Positions 34,900 through 44,126 of a stretch of 64,000 nucleotides of DNA are shown here, in pieces. This DNA comes from UBA4582 sp013204195. GTDB taxonomy: Bacteria > Pseudomonadota > Gammaproteobacteria > Pseudomonadales > Azotimanducaceae. Each line of letters starts with the position of its first letter. Positions within the stretch are counted from its first letter, which is position 1. The translations under genes and the position numbers were made by a program. Location of the stretch: positions 1 through 64,000 of the forward strand of contig CAWUUH010000006.1 in NCBI GenBank assembly GCA_963925735.1. Reading direction: 5' to 3'. The notes beneath the pieces are model-generated. The model saw only the letters and a program-made list of their open reading frames with translations, was not told the origin of the DNA and did not search any database.

Positions 34900-35320
34900 A
34901 GCAATTCCTTTTGCTCTATTGTTAATTCATGGGACGCTTCAACGCAGTAATGATAGCGTTCAACTCAGCGAGTCTGCCTGCCACACATCAACAGCATTGA
35001 AGCGCTCTAGGTACAGAAGGTCATTAGCGTCTTCCACTGGCTGTTGCAAATTGCGCCGATCAATAAAACCGCCCATCAGCGATAATTTTGCGGTGTAGCA
35101 AGACAACAGCGCCATTCACAGCCCAACGACACGCCGCCTGTAGGCAGCCACTAAACCAAGCAATAGCTGCGACAGATCGCCCATGCAGCGGTCAACAAAA
35201 CCAGCAGCTGTGGTCAACAAAACCAGCAGCAATGGTCATGCCTGTGCCTCATCTGCGCCACAAGTAAAGGCGAACTCGTAGTCACCTTCACTGCGCATTC
35301 CTCCTCCGTTGCCTCAGCAC
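34900..35320. other. non-coding stretch between gnd and the SulP gene
   Basis: About 420 bases with no gene I can support. It contains the gnd leader, a pair of 19-base direct repeats (35190-35208 and 35212-35230) and, on the minus strand, a 51-codon open frame (34960-35115) without a ribosome binding site or recognisable product. It may be an eroded gene remnant. Confidence 0.5.
35190..35230. repeat. 19-bp direct repeat, two copies
   Basis: The sequence GGTCAACAAAACCAGCAGC occurs exactly at 35190-35208 and again at 35212-35230, with a period of 22 bases. It sits in the non-coding stretch upstream of gnd and could be a slippage product or a paired protein-binding site. Confidence 0.75.
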
Positions 35321-35359
35321 CCGTAGGCCAAGAGTGGAACTGCCACTCTTGGCCTACGG
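35321..35359 (-). terminator. perfect 17-bp hairpin overlapping the SulP stop codon
   Basis: The arms 35321-35337 and 35343-35359 are perfectly complementary over 17 bases around a five-base loop. The stop codon of the SulP gene (TAG at 35354-35356) lies inside the stem, so the hairpin forms at the very end of that message. No T-run follows. It is a strong RNA hairpin that could act as a terminator or 3'-end stabiliser. Confidence 0.6.
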
Positions 35360-37075
35360 CGAACCACTCAAATCCATATAGGCTTGATATTGGCTCAAAT
35401 AGACATTGCCTGTTAGGTGCTCTAGAAAGCCCGTGTCTTTGATGTGATCCATCACCGGCCCCTTGACCTCAGACAGATGAAAGGCAATGTGCAGGTCTCG
35501 CAAATGCCCATTGATCGCCTCCAGCACTTCAAGCGCGGAATAATCGATCGTGTTACAGGCACTGCACATCAACACTAGGTGGCGAACCTCGGAATTATTC
35601 TCCAGCGCACTGTGAATGTATTCCTCCAGGTAACCCGCATTGGCAAAAAACAGATTCTCGTCTACCCGCAGGGATAATATTTCAGGTCGGGTCGAGACCT
35701 TATGCCGCAAGATATTTCGAAAATGTTCAGTACCTTCTATCAGACCCACCTCGGCAATATGTGGCTTCGACGTGCGGTACAGATACAGACACAACGACAC
35801 CAGCACCCCAGCTGCAACGCCAGCTTCCACGCCAAACACGAGGGTGCCCAAAATGGTCAAGGCAACGGCATAGAAGTCGCTTTTTGAGAGTTTCCAGGTT
35901 TTCGTAATGATCGATACATCGATCAGCCCTGTGACCGCCACAATGATTGTTGCCGCAAGTGTCGCCTGCGGCAGATAAAACAACACCGGCGTCAGAAACA
36001 AGGAAGCCAGGGCGATGCCAATGGCCGCCAGAATACCGGCAATCTGCGTACTGGCACCGGCATCGAAGTTAACTACCGAGCGCGAGAAACCGCCGGTCAC
36101 CGGGAAACCTCCAGAAAATGACGAGGCCAGGTTAGCGGCACCCAGACCCACTAGTTCCTGATTGCCATCAACCCGTTGGCCGCGCTTTGCCCCCAGGGTT
36201 TTACCGACGGATATGGACTCGACATAGCCAATAATCGAGATCGCCATGGCAGGCACAATCAACAGTTCCACCATGGCCAACGAAAACACCGGCAGATGTA
36301 AACCTGGCAATCCAGCCGGCACCTCACCGACGAGCGCAACGCCCTTGGCATCCAGATCAAAAATCACAGCGCCAGCAATGGTGACGATAATGCCTAGTAC
36401 CGGTGCTGCCTTGGCGACCAGCTGAGCCGTGTTCAAATCCATCCCCAATTGCGCCATCAGTCCGGCGGCGCCGCGCCGCGCCCAGAAGAGGAAGCAAACC
36501 ACCCCAACACCCACGATCAGAGCGTAATAATTCACATCTGGCAGGTGCTGCAGCAGCGACATCAAGAGTTCGAAGAAGGTATCACCCTGGGCTTTGACGC
36601 CAACAATATGCTTCATCTGGCTCAGGGCAATGAGGATACCCGAGGCCGTGATAAATCCTGAGACCACCGTGTGGGACAGAAAATTGGCGAGAAAGCCAAG
36701 CCGTAAAACGCCGAGGGCGATTAAAAATCCACCGGAAAGAAACGCCAACAAAACTGCCGCGCTCACATAATCGCTGGAACCTGTTTCAGCCACCTTGCCA
36801 AGGGCCACTGCAGTCATCAAGGAGGCTATAGCCACGGGACCGACGGACAAGGTGCGACTGGTACCGAAGATCGCATAGGCCACTAGCGGCAGAATACTCG
36901 CGTACATTCCCACTTCCGCTGGCACGCCTGCGAGCAGCGCATAGGCCAGGGATTGAGGAATCAGCATGACGGTCACCACCAGCCCCGCTATCAGATCACT
37001 GAGCATGGACTCACGGTTATAAACACGCAATGAGCCTACCAGCGGAACCGCGGCTAACAGGGGCGAGAATTTCAT
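35354..37075 (-). CDS. SulP family anion transporter with STAS domain
   Basis: 573-aa inner-membrane transporter for sulfate, bicarbonate or similar anions. The N-terminal sulfate-permease domain has about 10-14 helices, including DLIAGLVVTVMLIPQSLAYALLAGVP and the motif LVGLGAANLASSFSGGFPVTGGFSRSVVNFDAGA. A C-terminal STAS domain begins near residue 455 (ILSLRVDENLFFANAGYLEEYI) and has LVLMCSACNTIDYSALEVL. It lies ten bases downstream of the DUF442-SQR gene on the same strand, consistent with a joint role in sulfur oxidation and export or uptake of the oxidised anion (inference). Confidence 0.95.
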   Translation of the reverse strand: MKFSPLLAAVPLVGSLRVYNRESMLSDLIAGLVVTVMLIPQSLAYALLAGVPAEVGMYASILPLVAYAIFGTSRTLSVGPVAIASLMTAVALGKVAETGSSDYVSAAVLLAFLSGGFLIALGVLRLGFLANFLSHTVVSGFITASGILIALSQMKHIVGVKAQGDTFFELLMSLLQHLPDVNYYALIVGVGVVCFLFWARRGAAGLMAQLGMDLNTAQLVAKAAPVLGIIVTIAGAVIFDLDAKGVALVGEVPAGLPGLHLPVFSLAMVELLIVPAMAISIIGYVESISVGKTLGAKRGQRVDGNQELVGLGAANLASSFSGGFPVTGGFSRSVVNFDAGASTQIAGILAAIGIALASLFLTPVLFYLPQATLAATIIVAVTGLIDVSIITKTWKLSKSDFYAVALTILGTLVFGVEAGVAAGVLVSLCLYLYRTSKPHIAEVGLIEGTEHFRNILRHKVSTRPEILSLRVDENLFFANAGYLEEYIHSALENNSEVRHLVLMCSACNTIDYSALEVLEAINGHLRDLHIAFHLSEVKGPVMDHIKDTGFLEHLTGNVYLSQYQAYMDLSGSP

Positions 37076-37085
37076 TCGTTGCGGC

Positions 37086-38723
37086 CTAGGTCAACCACTC
37101 GCGCCCCTTGAGCATCAATTGCCAATAGACCATCGGTAACGCGTAGGTCTTGAGCATCCAGGCGAGCCGAGTCGGCCGCGCGCCATTGTTCAACCAGGCG
37201 GGAAAGGTGGGTAACAATTTGCCCCCGTAGCCGAACTCAGCGAGCACAATTTTGCCCCGCTCAACGGTCAGGGGACAAGACCCGTAACCGTCATAGCTCG
37301 CGGTTAACGTCCGCGCCTGCATGGCGCTGACGAGATTGTCAGCCACCACAGGTACCTGCTTGCGAGCAGCCGCCATGGTCTTCGCGTTCGGTGCATTCAT
37401 CACATCACCTAAGCCCCAAATATTATCGAAACGCTGATGCTGCAAGGTCGCTTGATCCACATCAAGCCAGCCATTGGCATCGGCCAACTCGCTATCCTTA
37501 ACGAAGTCAGGCGCACATTGCGGTGGGCAAACATGCAGCATGTCGAATTCAACACAGGTCTCTTGCGGCTCGCCGGCGGCATCGTTATGCCTAAACCAAG
37601 CCTTTTGGTTTGCACCATCGACCTTAACCAACGTTTGTTGAAAGTGCAGTTTGGCCTGATATTTTTCCACATACTCCATCAGTGCCGGCACATAATGGGC
37701 AACGCCAAACAGCGCAGCACCGGCATTGTAGAAATCAACATTGATATCCTTCAGCACGCCACGGCGAAACCAGGCATCGGCGGACAGATATAGGGCTTTT
37801 TGCGGCGCGCCGGCACACTTGATAGGCATGGGCGGCTGGGTAAACACGGCTCTACCGCCCTGCAAGGTATTTACCAACTCCCAGGTATAGGGCGCCAGGT
37901 CGTAGCGATAATTTGAAGTGACCCCATTTTTGCCCAGAGATTCCTCAAGCCCCGCTACAGCAGACCAGTCAAGCTTTAGGCCTGGGCACACCACAAGTTG
38001 CTGGTAGCGCACAGTCTCGCCATTATCGAGACTGACTTGGTTGTTTGCCGGATCGAAACTCACCACCGACTGTTGCTGCCATGTCACCCCCGCCGGAATC
38101 AGATCTCGAGTCGCACGCCGCGTATTTTTTGGGTCAAACACGCCCGCACCGACCATAGTCCAACCCGGTTGATAATAGTGCTCACTTGATGGATCAATCA
38201 GGGTGATATGCAGTTGTGGCTCGCGTTTTTTGAGGCTGGCTGCCAGCGCAATCCCGGCGGAACCCGCCCCCACAATCACAACATCGTGACGGGGTCTGTC
38301 AACCACACCACTGACTTGCGCCTGCTGCAGAAAACCGCTGACATCAAAGCCCGTGGGCGAAGTCTCACTTGCTATCGCCGCCAACGATCTTCCTTGATTC
38401 AGTTGGCTCGCTGCCCAGATATTGGTGGAACGATTACCCGTTCGACAATAGCCGTGAATTTTCTTGCCCGTGGCAATCAAGTTTCCGAGCTCATCGACGA
38501 GTTCACGGGTCAGATCAGCGGGTTTGAATGCCAACTGAATAGCGACCATGCCCCGCGCTTTCGCTGCCGCCTCAATCTCGGCAAAAGACGGTTGATCCTC
38601 AGCCTCCTGGTCCGGTCGATTACACACCAAAATCTCAACGTGAGCGGCGGCCAATGCGTCTAAATCATCGATCGACAACTGGGCTGAAACGGAAAATTTT
38701 TCATCGAGCTTTTGGATTTCCAC
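37086..38723 (-). CDS. fusion of DUF442 phosphatase-like domain and sulfide:quinone reductase-like flavoprotein
   Basis: 545-aa two-domain protein. Residues 1 to about 120 are a DUF442 (beta-lactamase hydrolase-like, TIGR01244 type) domain with the active-site loop GYCRTGNRS (Cys93). Residues about 145-545 are a pyridine nucleotide-disulfide oxidoreductase resembling sulfide:quinone reductase: VVIVGAGSAGIALAASL binds FAD, followed by YYQPGWTMVGAGVF and GLGDVMNAPNAKT. The fusion is a known architecture linked to sulfide or persulfide oxidation. The start is GTG 38723 with GGAGA upstream. It is followed by the SulP transporter gene in the same unit. Confidence 0.93.
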   Translation of the reverse strand: MEIQKLDEKFSVSAQLSIDDLDALAAAHVEILVCNRPDQEAEDQPSFAEIEAAAKARGMVAIQLAFKPADLTRELVDELGNLIATGKKIHGYCRTGNRSTNIWAASQLNQGRSLAAIASETSPTGFDVSGFLQQAQVSGVVDRPRHDVVIVGAGSAGIALAASLKKREPQLHITLIDPSSEHYYQPGWTMVGAGVFDPKNTRRATRDLIPAGVTWQQQSVVSFDPANNQVSLDNGETVRYQQLVVCPGLKLDWSAVAGLEESLGKNGVTSNYRYDLAPYTWELVNTLQGGRAVFTQPPMPIKCAGAPQKALYLSADAWFRRGVLKDINVDFYNAGAALFGVAHYVPALMEYVEKYQAKLHFQQTLVKVDGANQKAWFRHNDAAGEPQETCVEFDMLHVCPPQCAPDFVKDSELADANGWLDVDQATLQHQRFDNIWGLGDVMNAPNAKTMAAARKQVPVVADNLVSAMQARTLTASYDGYGSCPLTVERGKIVLAEFGYGGKLLPTFPAWLNNGARPTRLAWMLKTYALPMVYWQLMLKGREWLT

Positions 38724-39057
38724 CGCCGGTCTCCTGATTTATAGGTGAAGAATTCATAGATAAAAATTCATGCTAAAGGTTATACCAGTTATTCTGTGGC
38801 ATCGCACGACTAACGCAACCCAACAGCGATCTGTGCCGGCACACAGGAGGCGACATAAAGCATCTGCGGGGCCGTCGATCAAGCAACTGCAGCCAGCTCA
38901 GCTTGTTAGCCATTGATCGGCTGATCAGCCTGGCTCATCTCTTGAATCTCAGCCAACCATGGATATCATTCCGGGATCCCTCTAAGCTCAGAGCGCCAGC
39001 GACACTGGCTCAGTTAACTTAACGACTCTTAGTGGTCAGATAGAGGGACTCCGCACC
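38724..39057. other. divergent intergenic region between the SQR fusion and the P450 gene
   Basis: 334 bases that must hold the promoters of both divergent genes. I see no open frame, strong repeat or clear consensus promoter pair in it. The only recognisable signals are the two ribosome binding sites at its edges: GGAGA for the minus-strand gene and GAGGGA for the P450. Confidence 0.5.
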
Positions 39058-40404
39058 ATGTCAGACAGGCCATCGGCGAAGACAATGTCAGTCAAAAAAA
39101 CCGTGCTTCGAACCGTCGGCCAACTGGTCTTGCGCCTTTTAACGACCATCGATACGGTCGCCTATGGCCGAGGACCACGCCCCGGGGTGCTGGAGAATCG
39201 TAATAACCCCTACTTGTGGTTGAACAGGCTGCGAGCCAAGGCGCCTGTGGTTCGCAGCTTTGCGACTCGAGGTTGGCTAGTGCTCGGCTTTAAGGAAGTC
39301 CAAGCCGCGTTCAAGGATCCTCGACTGAGCAGCGACATGCGTCATAACCCATTTCTCGTCAACCTGCTGCGAGCCGCTGCCGATGGTCAAAAAATTCAGC
39401 TGCTAGACGACCCCTCCATGCTCAGCCTCGACGCTCCTGACCATACGCGACTCCGTAAGCTCGTGTCCCATGGGTTTCTGCGCAAATATATTCTCTCCTT
39501 GGAACCCCATATCAAACGAATCGTCGATGAATGCTTAGCCAAGGTTGATCCCGGCACCCAGTTCGACCTGATGGCAGTTTTGGCAAAACCTTTGCCCGCT
39601 ATCGTCATTGCCGAACTGCTGGGACTCCCCGACAGTGACCGCGAGCAATTTCAGGCCTGGTCCAATGAACTGCTTGGCCTCACGCTGATTGATGACCCCG
39701 ACATGGTTGAACGAGGCAACAACGCCAACAACGCACTCATCGAGTATTTCACCGGCATTATCGAACAAAAGCGCCAGGCGCCTTCACAGGATTTGATCGG
39801 CCAGCTCATCGCCGCCGAGGAAGAAGGCGATCGACTGACCGCCGGAGAAATGTACTCAACCTGCGTTCTGCTGCTGCTGGCCGGTCATGAAACCACGACT
39901 CGACTGATTGGCAATGGCATGCATGCCTTACTCCAAAACCCGGATCAACTCGCGCAATTACAGCAAGATCCTAGCTTAACGCCGAATGCCGTAGAAGAAA
40001 TGCTGCGCTATGAGCCGCCAGTACAGATGATGGCCAGATTCGCGAAACAGGACATGGATTTTCATGGCGCTGCCATTAAGAAAAATCAGCTCGTGCTATT
40101 GGTGATCGCCGCCGCCAACCGGGATGCGGCCGAAAATGATCACCCCGACACCTTCGATATCCACCGCGCGCACCCAAGCCATGTTTCCTTTGGCTACGGC
40201 ATCCACCTTTGCCTCGGGCTCGCCCTGGCACGACTTGAAGCGCAAGTGGCCATTGACGCCCTACTGGCAAAGTTTCCCGATCTGACACTGGCGGATCAAA
40301 CAGTGGATTGGCAGGTGGGCGGCCTGGTACGTGGCATGGAGCATCTCTATCTTGAAACTGCGCAGCAGGCCAACACCGCCGCTGAACTCTCTGCCAGCCA
40401 CTAA
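39058..40404 (+). CDS. cytochrome P450
   Basis: 448-aa soluble bacterial P450. The I-helix oxygen-activation motif AGHETTT is at residues 275-281. The K-helix ExxR is in EEMLRYEPPVQMMAR. The haem-binding loop FGYGIHLCLGLALARLE places the thiolate ligand at Cys385. It would hydroxylate a hydrophobic substrate using ferredoxin or another redox partner; no ferredoxin or reductase gene is adjacent. ATG 39058 has GAGGGA upstream. It starts a plus-strand run with an SDR, an acyl-CoA synthetase and others, which is compatible with terpenoid, alkane or steroid use (inference). Confidence 0.95.
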   Translation: MSDRPSAKTMSVKKTVLRTVGQLVLRLLTTIDTVAYGRGPRPGVLENRNNPYLWLNRLRAKAPVVRSFATRGWLVLGFKEVQAAFKDPRLSSDMRHNPFLVNLLRAAADGQKIQLLDDPSMLSLDAPDHTRLRKLVSHGFLRKYILSLEPHIKRIVDECLAKVDPGTQFDLMAVLAKPLPAIVIAELLGLPDSDREQFQAWSNELLGLTLIDDPDMVERGNNANNALIEYFTGIIEQKRQAPSQDLIGQLIAAEEEGDRLTAGEMYSTCVLLLLAGHETTTRLIGNGMHALLQNPDQLAQLQQDPSLTPNAVEEMLRYEPPVQMMARFAKQDMDFHGAAIKKNQLVLLVIAAANRDAAENDHPDTFDIHRAHPSHVSFGYGIHLCLGLALARLEAQVAIDALLAKFPDLTLADQTVDWQVGGLVRGMEHLYLETAQQANTAAELSASH

Positions 40405-40645
40405 GCCACCCGCCGGAAGACCATCGAAAATTGTCTTCCGGCCCTAACAACCTCACGCCAAACTGACTGCCAGCAACCTGACGCTGGCTTGCCCAGTACA
40501 CCCCTGCCCCCCCCTGCACTTAGCCTTTCACCTGCCTGAGTCGGGAATCGTTTGTCAAATGGCGTCAGGCATGGCATTTTGGCCCCTGTTTATCAGCCCT
40601 CGTCGATTCAGGCGAACCACCACCTGTCATATTAGGAGAATCAAA

Positions 40646-41416
40646 ATGGATTTAGGACTCAAAGGCCGCAACGTATTGATTACCGGTGCCACTCGCGGCA
40701 TCGGCCGCGCGATCGCGGACACCTTTGCCGATGAGGGTTGTAACGTGGCCATCTGCGCTCGTAACCCCGAAGAAATCGAACAGGCCCTGAAAGACCTGAA
40801 TGCCAAGGGCATCAAGGCGATTGGCAAGCAGGTGGATGTGATGGCCGAAGGCGAATTGAAAGCCTGGGTACTTGAGGCGGGTCAACAGCTGGGCGGACTA
40901 GATATTCTTGTATCTAACGTTGGCGCTATGGCGCAAGGTATCGATCGAGACTCATGGATGCAGAACATCAATGTGGATGTGTTCGGCCTGGTAGATATGA
41001 TTGAAGCCGGCCAGGGATTCCTCGAGGCTGCAGCACAACAGCACGGCGATGCCGCCGTCATCGCTGTGGGTTCTGTATCCAGTACTACCGCCGCAGTGGC
41101 ATCCTCTTATGGTGCCGTCAAGGCTGCGATGGTGCATTTTATTAAGGGCTATGCCAAACAGAATGCTCACCAAAAAATTCGAGCGAATATCGTCTCACCG
41201 GGCACCGTGTATTTCGATGGCGGTATCTGGCAAACGATAGAGAAACACAATCCCGAGATGTTCAAAGGCGCAATGGCCAGAAACCCCACTGGCCGAATGG
41301 CAACGGCATTCGACGTGGCCAATGCCGTAGTCTTTCTGGCGAGCGAGCGATCGGCGTTCACCACAGGGATCAATCTGAACGTGGATGGCGCCATCACCGA
41401 TCGTGTAAATTTCTAA
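40646..41416 (+). CDS. SDR family oxidoreductase
   Basis: 256-aa SDR starting MDLGLKGRNVLITGATRGIG, with AGGAGA eight bases before the ATG at 40646. The motifs are GATRGIGRAIA, ICARNP (Arg after beta-2, NADP-type), LVSNVGAMAQG (SNVG where classical SDRs have NNAG), GSVSSTTA, catalytic YGAVKAAM and the C-terminal FTTGINLNVDGA. It lies between the P450 and acyl-CoA synthetase genes and is closed by a strong intrinsic terminator at 41484-41510. Confidence 0.92.
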   Translation: MDLGLKGRNVLITGATRGIGRAIADTFADEGCNVAICARNPEEIEQALKDLNAKGIKAIGKQVDVMAEGELKAWVLEAGQQLGGLDILVSNVGAMAQGIDRDSWMQNINVDVFGLVDMIEAGQGFLEAAAQQHGDAAVIAVGSVSSTTAAVASSYGAVKAAMVHFIKGYAKQNAHQKIRANIVSPGTVYFDGGIWQTIEKHNPEMFKGAMARNPTGRMATAFDVANAVVFLASERSAFTTGINLNVDGAITDRVNF

Positions 41417-41483
41417 CGCCCATCGGCGTGGTATCCGCCTATCAGGGGAATACCTAGAGACGCGAGGTCAAGCAGATAAGCAG

Positions 41484-41510
41484 AAACGCCCGGCATGCCG
41501 GGCGTTTTTT
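41484..41510 (+). terminator. intrinsic terminator after the SDR gene
   Basis: AACGCCCGGC at 41485-41494 pairs perfectly with GCCGGGCGTT at 41497-41506, a G+C-rich ten-base stem followed by a T-run. It lies 68 bases after the SDR stop at 41416. This is the best-formed rho-independent terminator in the window. Confidence 0.92.
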
Positions 41511-41645
41511 ATGGGGCTCGCGGCATCTCTCGCAACCTGTAAGGCGTCATCCGCCGTCTCTGTGCTAAATCGTAACAATGCTGTACAACCTGTCCCTGAC
41601 TGTCTTACCCTACTTCCCAAGACAAACAACAGCAGGAGAGCCAAC

Positions 41646-43289
41646 ATGGTCTGGAATTATGGGGATATGTTTGAAGCCATCGCCGCGGCATTGCCGCAGG
41701 ACCGGCCCGCATTGATTCACGATGGGCGAGTGCTCACCTGGCAACAAATGGACCAGCGGGCAAACAATCTGGCGCGACATTTTCTTCAGGCTGGCGCCAA
41801 AACCGGCGACAAGGTCGCGTTTTATATGCGCAACCATGCCGCCTATATGGAAACGCTGACGACCTGCTTCAAAGCTCGCTTAACCCATGTCAACGTCAAC
41901 TTTCGGTATGTGGAGGATGAACTGTGGTACATCATCGACAACTCTGACGCCCGTATCGTGGTCTTTGCCGCCGAGTTCGCTCCCCAGGTCGAAGCCCTCA
42001 GGCGCCGTTTACCGAATGTTCTGTTATGGCTGCAGGTGGACGACGGCCACCCCGGCACTGCTATGAGTCACGCTGGCGCCGCTAGCCCAGTCAAGTCTTA
42101 TGAAACTCTGGCCACCACCGGCGACGGCAGTCCCCTGAACAACGCCAGACAAGGCGATGACCTATTGTTCATTTATACCGGTGGCACAACCGGCATGCCC
42201 AAAGGCGTCATGTGGGCCCATGAAGATATCTGGACAGCCGGTGGTGGTGGCGCCGTCGTCGACCAGGACATTGCTGCACCAGCTAATCTTGAGGAACATG
42301 TGGCTAATATTCTGGCAGCAACTGCCAGCAACCGAGGTATGCCTGTCTGCCCAGAGATGCATGGCACCGGTCTGCTCACTGCCCTGGGCACACTCGCCCG
42401 TGGCGGCACCGTGGTCACCATCGGCAGCGCTCATTTTGACCCGCAGCAGATCTGGCAAACAGTCCAGGACCAACAGGTCACATCCATGGCGATTGTCGGT
42501 GATGCATTTGGCCGTCCTCTGCTACAGGCACTGGAGCAACACCCAGGCGCCTATGACCTGTCGTCCCTACTGGTCATCATTTCCTCTGGCGTCATGTGGA
42601 GCCCAGAGATCAAACAGGGATTGCTCAAGCATAACCCGCAAATGAGTCTCGTTGACTCCTTTGGCGCCTCAGAAGCCATCGGCTTTGGCCAATCTGTTAC
42701 CACCGCTGACCAGGGCGTTGCGGTCGCTAAATTCGCCATCGGCGAGTTCACTCGTGTATTTTCTGAGGACCACCGAGAAATCATGCCCGGCAGCGAAGAA
42801 CCTGGCTTTGTGGCTCGCTGCGGCGGCATACCCCGAGGCTACTATAAGGATCTGGAGAAATCCGCTAAAACCTTCCCCGAGATTAACGGCGTGCGTTATT
42901 CTATTCCCGGCGACTGGTGTCAGGTGGCCGCCGACGGCACCATCACACTGCTAGGCCGAGGCAGTGTCTGTATTAATACTGCTGGCGAAAAGGTGTACCC
43001 CGAAGAAGTCGAGGAAGTCCTCAAGACTCATCCCGCTATCAGAGATGCCCTGGTGGTCGGTGTCCCTGACGAAAAATGGGGCCAAGCGGTCACCGCCGCC
43101 GTAGAACTGGCTGACAAAGCGATTTTGGACGAAGCCGAACTCAAAGCCTTCGTTCGACGGTCACTGGCGGCCTATAAGTGCCCGAAGCACGTCTTCGTCA
43201 TTGATCAATTGGGCCGGGCCGCAAATGGCAAAGCTGACTACAAAGCCATTGGCCAGTACGTCAAGACACAACTCGGCATTGATGGCTAA
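41646..43289 (+). CDS. AMP-dependent acyl-CoA synthetase
   Basis: 547-aa class I adenylate-forming ligase. P-loop YTGGTTGMPKGVMW, FGASEAIGFGQS, GDWCQVAADGTITLLGRGS, the hinge GEKVYPEEVEEVLKTHP, and the C-terminal catalytic Lys in RAANGKADYKAI are all visible. The closest family is the group containing mycobacterial FadD17/FadD19-like ligases for branched or steroid acids, but the substrate is not certain. I chose ATG 41646 because of AGGAGAG upstream; an in-frame ATG at 41511 lies inside the terminator region. It follows the terminator, so it has its own promoter. Confidence 0.93.
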   Translation: MVWNYGDMFEAIAAALPQDRPALIHDGRVLTWQQMDQRANNLARHFLQAGAKTGDKVAFYMRNHAAYMETLTTCFKARLTHVNVNFRYVEDELWYIIDNSDARIVVFAAEFAPQVEALRRRLPNVLLWLQVDDGHPGTAMSHAGAASPVKSYETLATTGDGSPLNNARQGDDLLFIYTGGTTGMPKGVMWAHEDIWTAGGGGAVVDQDIAAPANLEEHVANILAATASNRGMPVCPEMHGTGLLTALGTLARGGTVVTIGSAHFDPQQIWQTVQDQQVTSMAIVGDAFGRPLLQALEQHPGAYDLSSLLVIISSGVMWSPEIKQGLLKHNPQMSLVDSFGASEAIGFGQSVTTADQGVAVAKFAIGEFTRVFSEDHREIMPGSEEPGFVARCGGIPRGYYKDLEKSAKTFPEINGVRYSIPGDWCQVAADGTITLLGRGSVCINTAGEKVYPEEVEEVLKTHPAIRDALVVGVPDEKWGQAVTAAVELADKAILDEAELKAFVRRSLAAYKCPKHVFVIDQLGRAANGKADYKAIGQYVKTQLGIDG

Positions 43290-43337
43290 TACATCAGCGC
43301 ATTGATGCAAACTTCAGAACAGAGACAGGAAGGAACT

Positions 43338-44054
43338 GTGCCAACTTACCAAAATATTTACGATATCGCCTGCCGGCGCAAGGGCAGCGAGGATCAGCTT
43401 GAGTCTTTGCTGGCAGGGCCTTTGTCTGGCGCGCAACTTAAAGTCATTCCCGACGCCACTTACCTATCAGCGCTCACCAAAAAAGTCTTCCAGTCTGGCT
43501 TTGTCTGGCGCGTTGTCGAAGCTAAGTGGGATAACTTCGAGCTGCTGTTTTGGGGCTTTGATATCGACAAGTTATTGATGATGCCCGATGAGATGCTAGA
43601 ACAACGCGCCCACGACCAACGCATTATTCGTAACTACCGAAAGGTTTGGGCCATTCGCGAAAACGCCCTGATGATCGACCTGACCCGCCGCCACCACCAA
43701 TGCAGCTTTGCAGCCTTTATCGCCGACTGGCCCTGCGATGACATCGTCGGACTCTGGGCATACTTGAAGAAACATGGTAGCCGCTTGGGCGGCAATATCG
43801 GCCCCTATGCATTACGCGCGCTCGGCAAAGATACGTTTTTATTAACCCGCGATGTTGAGGCCTACCTGCGAGAAGCCAAGGTCATAGAAACCGGCATCAA
43901 TACCAAGTCGGCGCTAAGTCGAACCCAACAATTCTTTAATGATTTGCAGCAGGAATCGGGCCGCAGCCTGACAGAACTTAGCCGTCTGGTATCCTTGAGC
44001 CATGGTGACAACCGCGCAGGCCTGCAAGCGGAAGTGGCCCAGCGCTCAGCATAA
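43338..44054 (+). CDS. DNA-3-methyladenine glycosylase I-like protein
   Basis: 238-aa protein of the helix-hairpin-helix glycosylase superfamily resembling the Tag group. It has LTKKVFQSGFVWRVVEAKWDNFELLFWGFDIDKLLMM, then RIIRNYRKVWAIRENA and YLKKHGSRLGGNIGPYALRALGKDTFLLTRDV. The N-terminal zinc-binding CxWC of E. coli Tag is missing, so its substrate may differ. The GTG at 43338 is preferred because AGGAAGGAA stands just before it; an ATG at 43302 is the alternative. It lies 48 bases after the acyl-CoA synthetase gene and before a sulfurtransferase gene. Confidence 0.78.
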   Translation: MPTYQNIYDIACRRKGSEDQLESLLAGPLSGAQLKVIPDATYLSALTKKVFQSGFVWRVVEAKWDNFELLFWGFDIDKLLMMPDEMLEQRAHDQRIIRNYRKVWAIRENALMIDLTRRHHQCSFAAFIADWPCDDIVGLWAYLKKHGSRLGGNIGPYALRALGKDTFLLTRDVEAYLREAKVIETGINTKSALSRTQQFFNDLQQESGRSLTELSRLVSLSHGDNRAGLQAEVAQRSA

Positions 44055-44126
44055 AGTCAGCGATCGCAAAACCCGCTGTCTCACCGTTGCTTTTTCACAC
44101 CGCCTGAATCTCTAACCATTGAGTTG

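Noticed and set aside
34960..35115. 51-codon minus-strand frame upstream of gnd
   Set aside because: No Shine-Dalgarno site, no recognisable product; kept only as part of the non-coding stretch.
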